A stretch of DNA of 64,000 nt from Chitinophagaceae bacterium (GTDB taxonomy: Bacteria > Bacteroidota > Bacteroidia > Chitinophagales > Chitinophagaceae), in the NCBI GenBank assembly GCA_016721085.1, contig JADKJI010000014.1:62001-126000 (forward strand), read 5' to 3'. Numbering within the stretch: the first letter of the stretch is position 1; every line of letters begins with the position of its first letter. The notes below the pieces were generated by a model. That model was not told where the DNA came from. It saw only the letters and a list, made by a program, of their open reading frames with translations, and did no database searches. Below, piece by piece: positions 63,433 through 64,000 of the stretch. A program made the position numbers and the translations under genes.

Positions 63433-63609
63433 GCCTGCGGCGCTTAATGCCTAAGGCCTAAGGCCTAAAGCTTAATTTGGTAGTCCGCACAATGACCAGT
63501 TTTCAATATAGATTTTTTTCGAAACCTTATATATATTAAATTCATTTCTAAGCCTAAGGCCTAAAGCTCTGCGTTAGCTTAGAGCGGCCTTAGGCCTTCA
63601 GCTTTAGGC
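63433..63609. repeat. Diverged copy of the GCCTAAG-terminated repeat
   Basis: Heptamers GCCTAAG, GCCTAAG, GCCTAAA and GCTTAAT run from 63449 at 7-nt spacing; the core begins GGTAGTCCGCACAATG, similar to the start of the 27600 core (AGTAATCCGTACAAAG), then becomes AT-rich. The right end (63592-63609) is the inverse terminus CCTTAGGCCTTCAGCTTTAG. It fills most of the gap between GMC and the deacetylase gene. Confidence 0.7.
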
Positions 63610-63631
63610 AGAAAAGCATCAAGCAAACAAA

Positions 63632-64000
63632 ATGAAACACATCCTCCAAGTATTATCATTTTCTCTAATCAGTCTTCTCGCTAATGCGCAAGCAATAGAT
63701 AGTACCTACGCTGAAAAATTGGGTTTTCCTAAGGGGGCAAAAGTGGTGATACTGCATGTTGATGATGTAGGTATGAGTTGGGATTCGAATGAAGGGGCTA
63801 TTGCTGCAATGACAAAAGGAGTGGCTACCTCTTGTAGTGTAATGATGCCTTGTGCCTGGGTGCCAGGGTTTGTGCATTATCTTTCGCAGCATCCGGAAAT
63901 AGATGCCGGATTACATCTTACACTTACTTCAGAATGGAGGGACTATAGATGGTCTCCTTTAAGTGGCATAAAATCATCACCAGGATTGGTTGATAAAGAA
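63632..64000 (+). CDS. YdjC/ChbG-like carbohydrate deacetylase, 3' truncated by the window edge
   Basis: The first 123 residues of a longer gene. A signal peptide (LQVLSFSLISLLANAQA) is followed by KVVILHVDDVGMSWDSNEGAI, the metal-binding Asp-Asp of the YdjC/ChbG fold, and a second His motif in DAGLHLTLTSEW. Relatives remove acetyl groups from chito-oligosaccharides or related sugars. Secretion and the absence of a visible C-terminus leave the substrate open. The frame is open to the last base of the window. It starts 23 bases after the repeat at 63433-63609. Confidence 0.8.
   Translation, partial: MKHILQVLSFSLISLLANAQAIDSTYAEKLGFPKGAKVVILHVDDVGMSWDSNEGAIAAMTKGVATSCSVMMPCAWVPGFVHYLSQHPEIDAGLHLTLTSEWRDYRWSPLSGIKSSPGLVDKE

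Overview
The window looks like a chromosomal segment of an AT-rich Bacteroidota bacterium, most likely of the Chitinophagaceae (inference). The grounds are -7 boxes of the TAnnTTTG type, a fused SecDF, a type IX secretion (T9SS) sorting domain on a PKD protein, a TonB receptor with a carboxypeptidase-like N-terminal domain, an ApbE-DUF2271 fusion, and families common in that group (Pr6Pr, DUF3347, DUF4382, ThuA). No phage, plasmid, IS element, CRISPR array or integrase was found, so the gene content is ordinary chromosome.

Layout. 0-11 kb: an edge-truncated epimerase, a ThuA protein, a broken alpha/beta hydrolase, small enzymes, a GH13 lipoprotein, an S41 peptidase, and an ApbE-DUF2271/PepSY pair. 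11.6-18.4 kb: a U32 protease-like protein overlapping a ferredoxin, a PLP enzyme, an M48-like protease, a B12-type radical SAM protein and an unknown small protein. 18.8-23.2 kb: histidine degradation (hutI, hutG) around a membrane protein of the misnamed 'site-specific recombinase' family. 23-33.5 kb: patatin-porin, ABC-F, DUF3347, TonB receptor, a methylmalonyl-CoA mutase catalytic subunit and an A-type Fe-S carrier. 33.5-39 kb: a two-component system and secDF. 39.5-45.5 kb: SAM hydrolase, SDR, tRNA-Lys, ftsE, two glycosyltransferases and a sugar dehydrogenase. 45.6-54 kb: rpsO, pnp, prmA, plsY, an M48 lipoprotein, a CYTH protein and dnaG. 54-64 kb: PKD/T9SS protein, an EF-G paralogue lacking the catalytic His, a DUF4382 lipoprotein, a GMC dehydrogenase with its subunit 3, and the start of a YdjC/ChbG-like deacetylase.

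The most unusual structure lies between the genes. At least ten intergenic blocks are built from degenerate 7-nt words, with a different word in each block (for example AAGTCAA, GCCTAAG, AACCCGC, AAACCTT, AGTCGGG). Several blocks are arranged as long inverted repeats. The GCCTAAG words also form the termini of a repeat with an ~80-bp core. It occurs as a 127-bp unit repeated three times (18364-18762), as two reversed copies (27447-27716), and as a probable decayed copy (63449-63609). Such blocks resemble the heptanucleotide STRRs known from cyanobacteria and run into the 3' ends of several coding regions.

Caution: 11 genes carry about 17 apparent frameshifts and one nonsense codon. Most of the frameshifts lie in short homopolymers, and both dnaG and secDF are affected. 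This points to consensus-sequence indel errors rather than mass gene decay, so these genes are annotated across the breaks.
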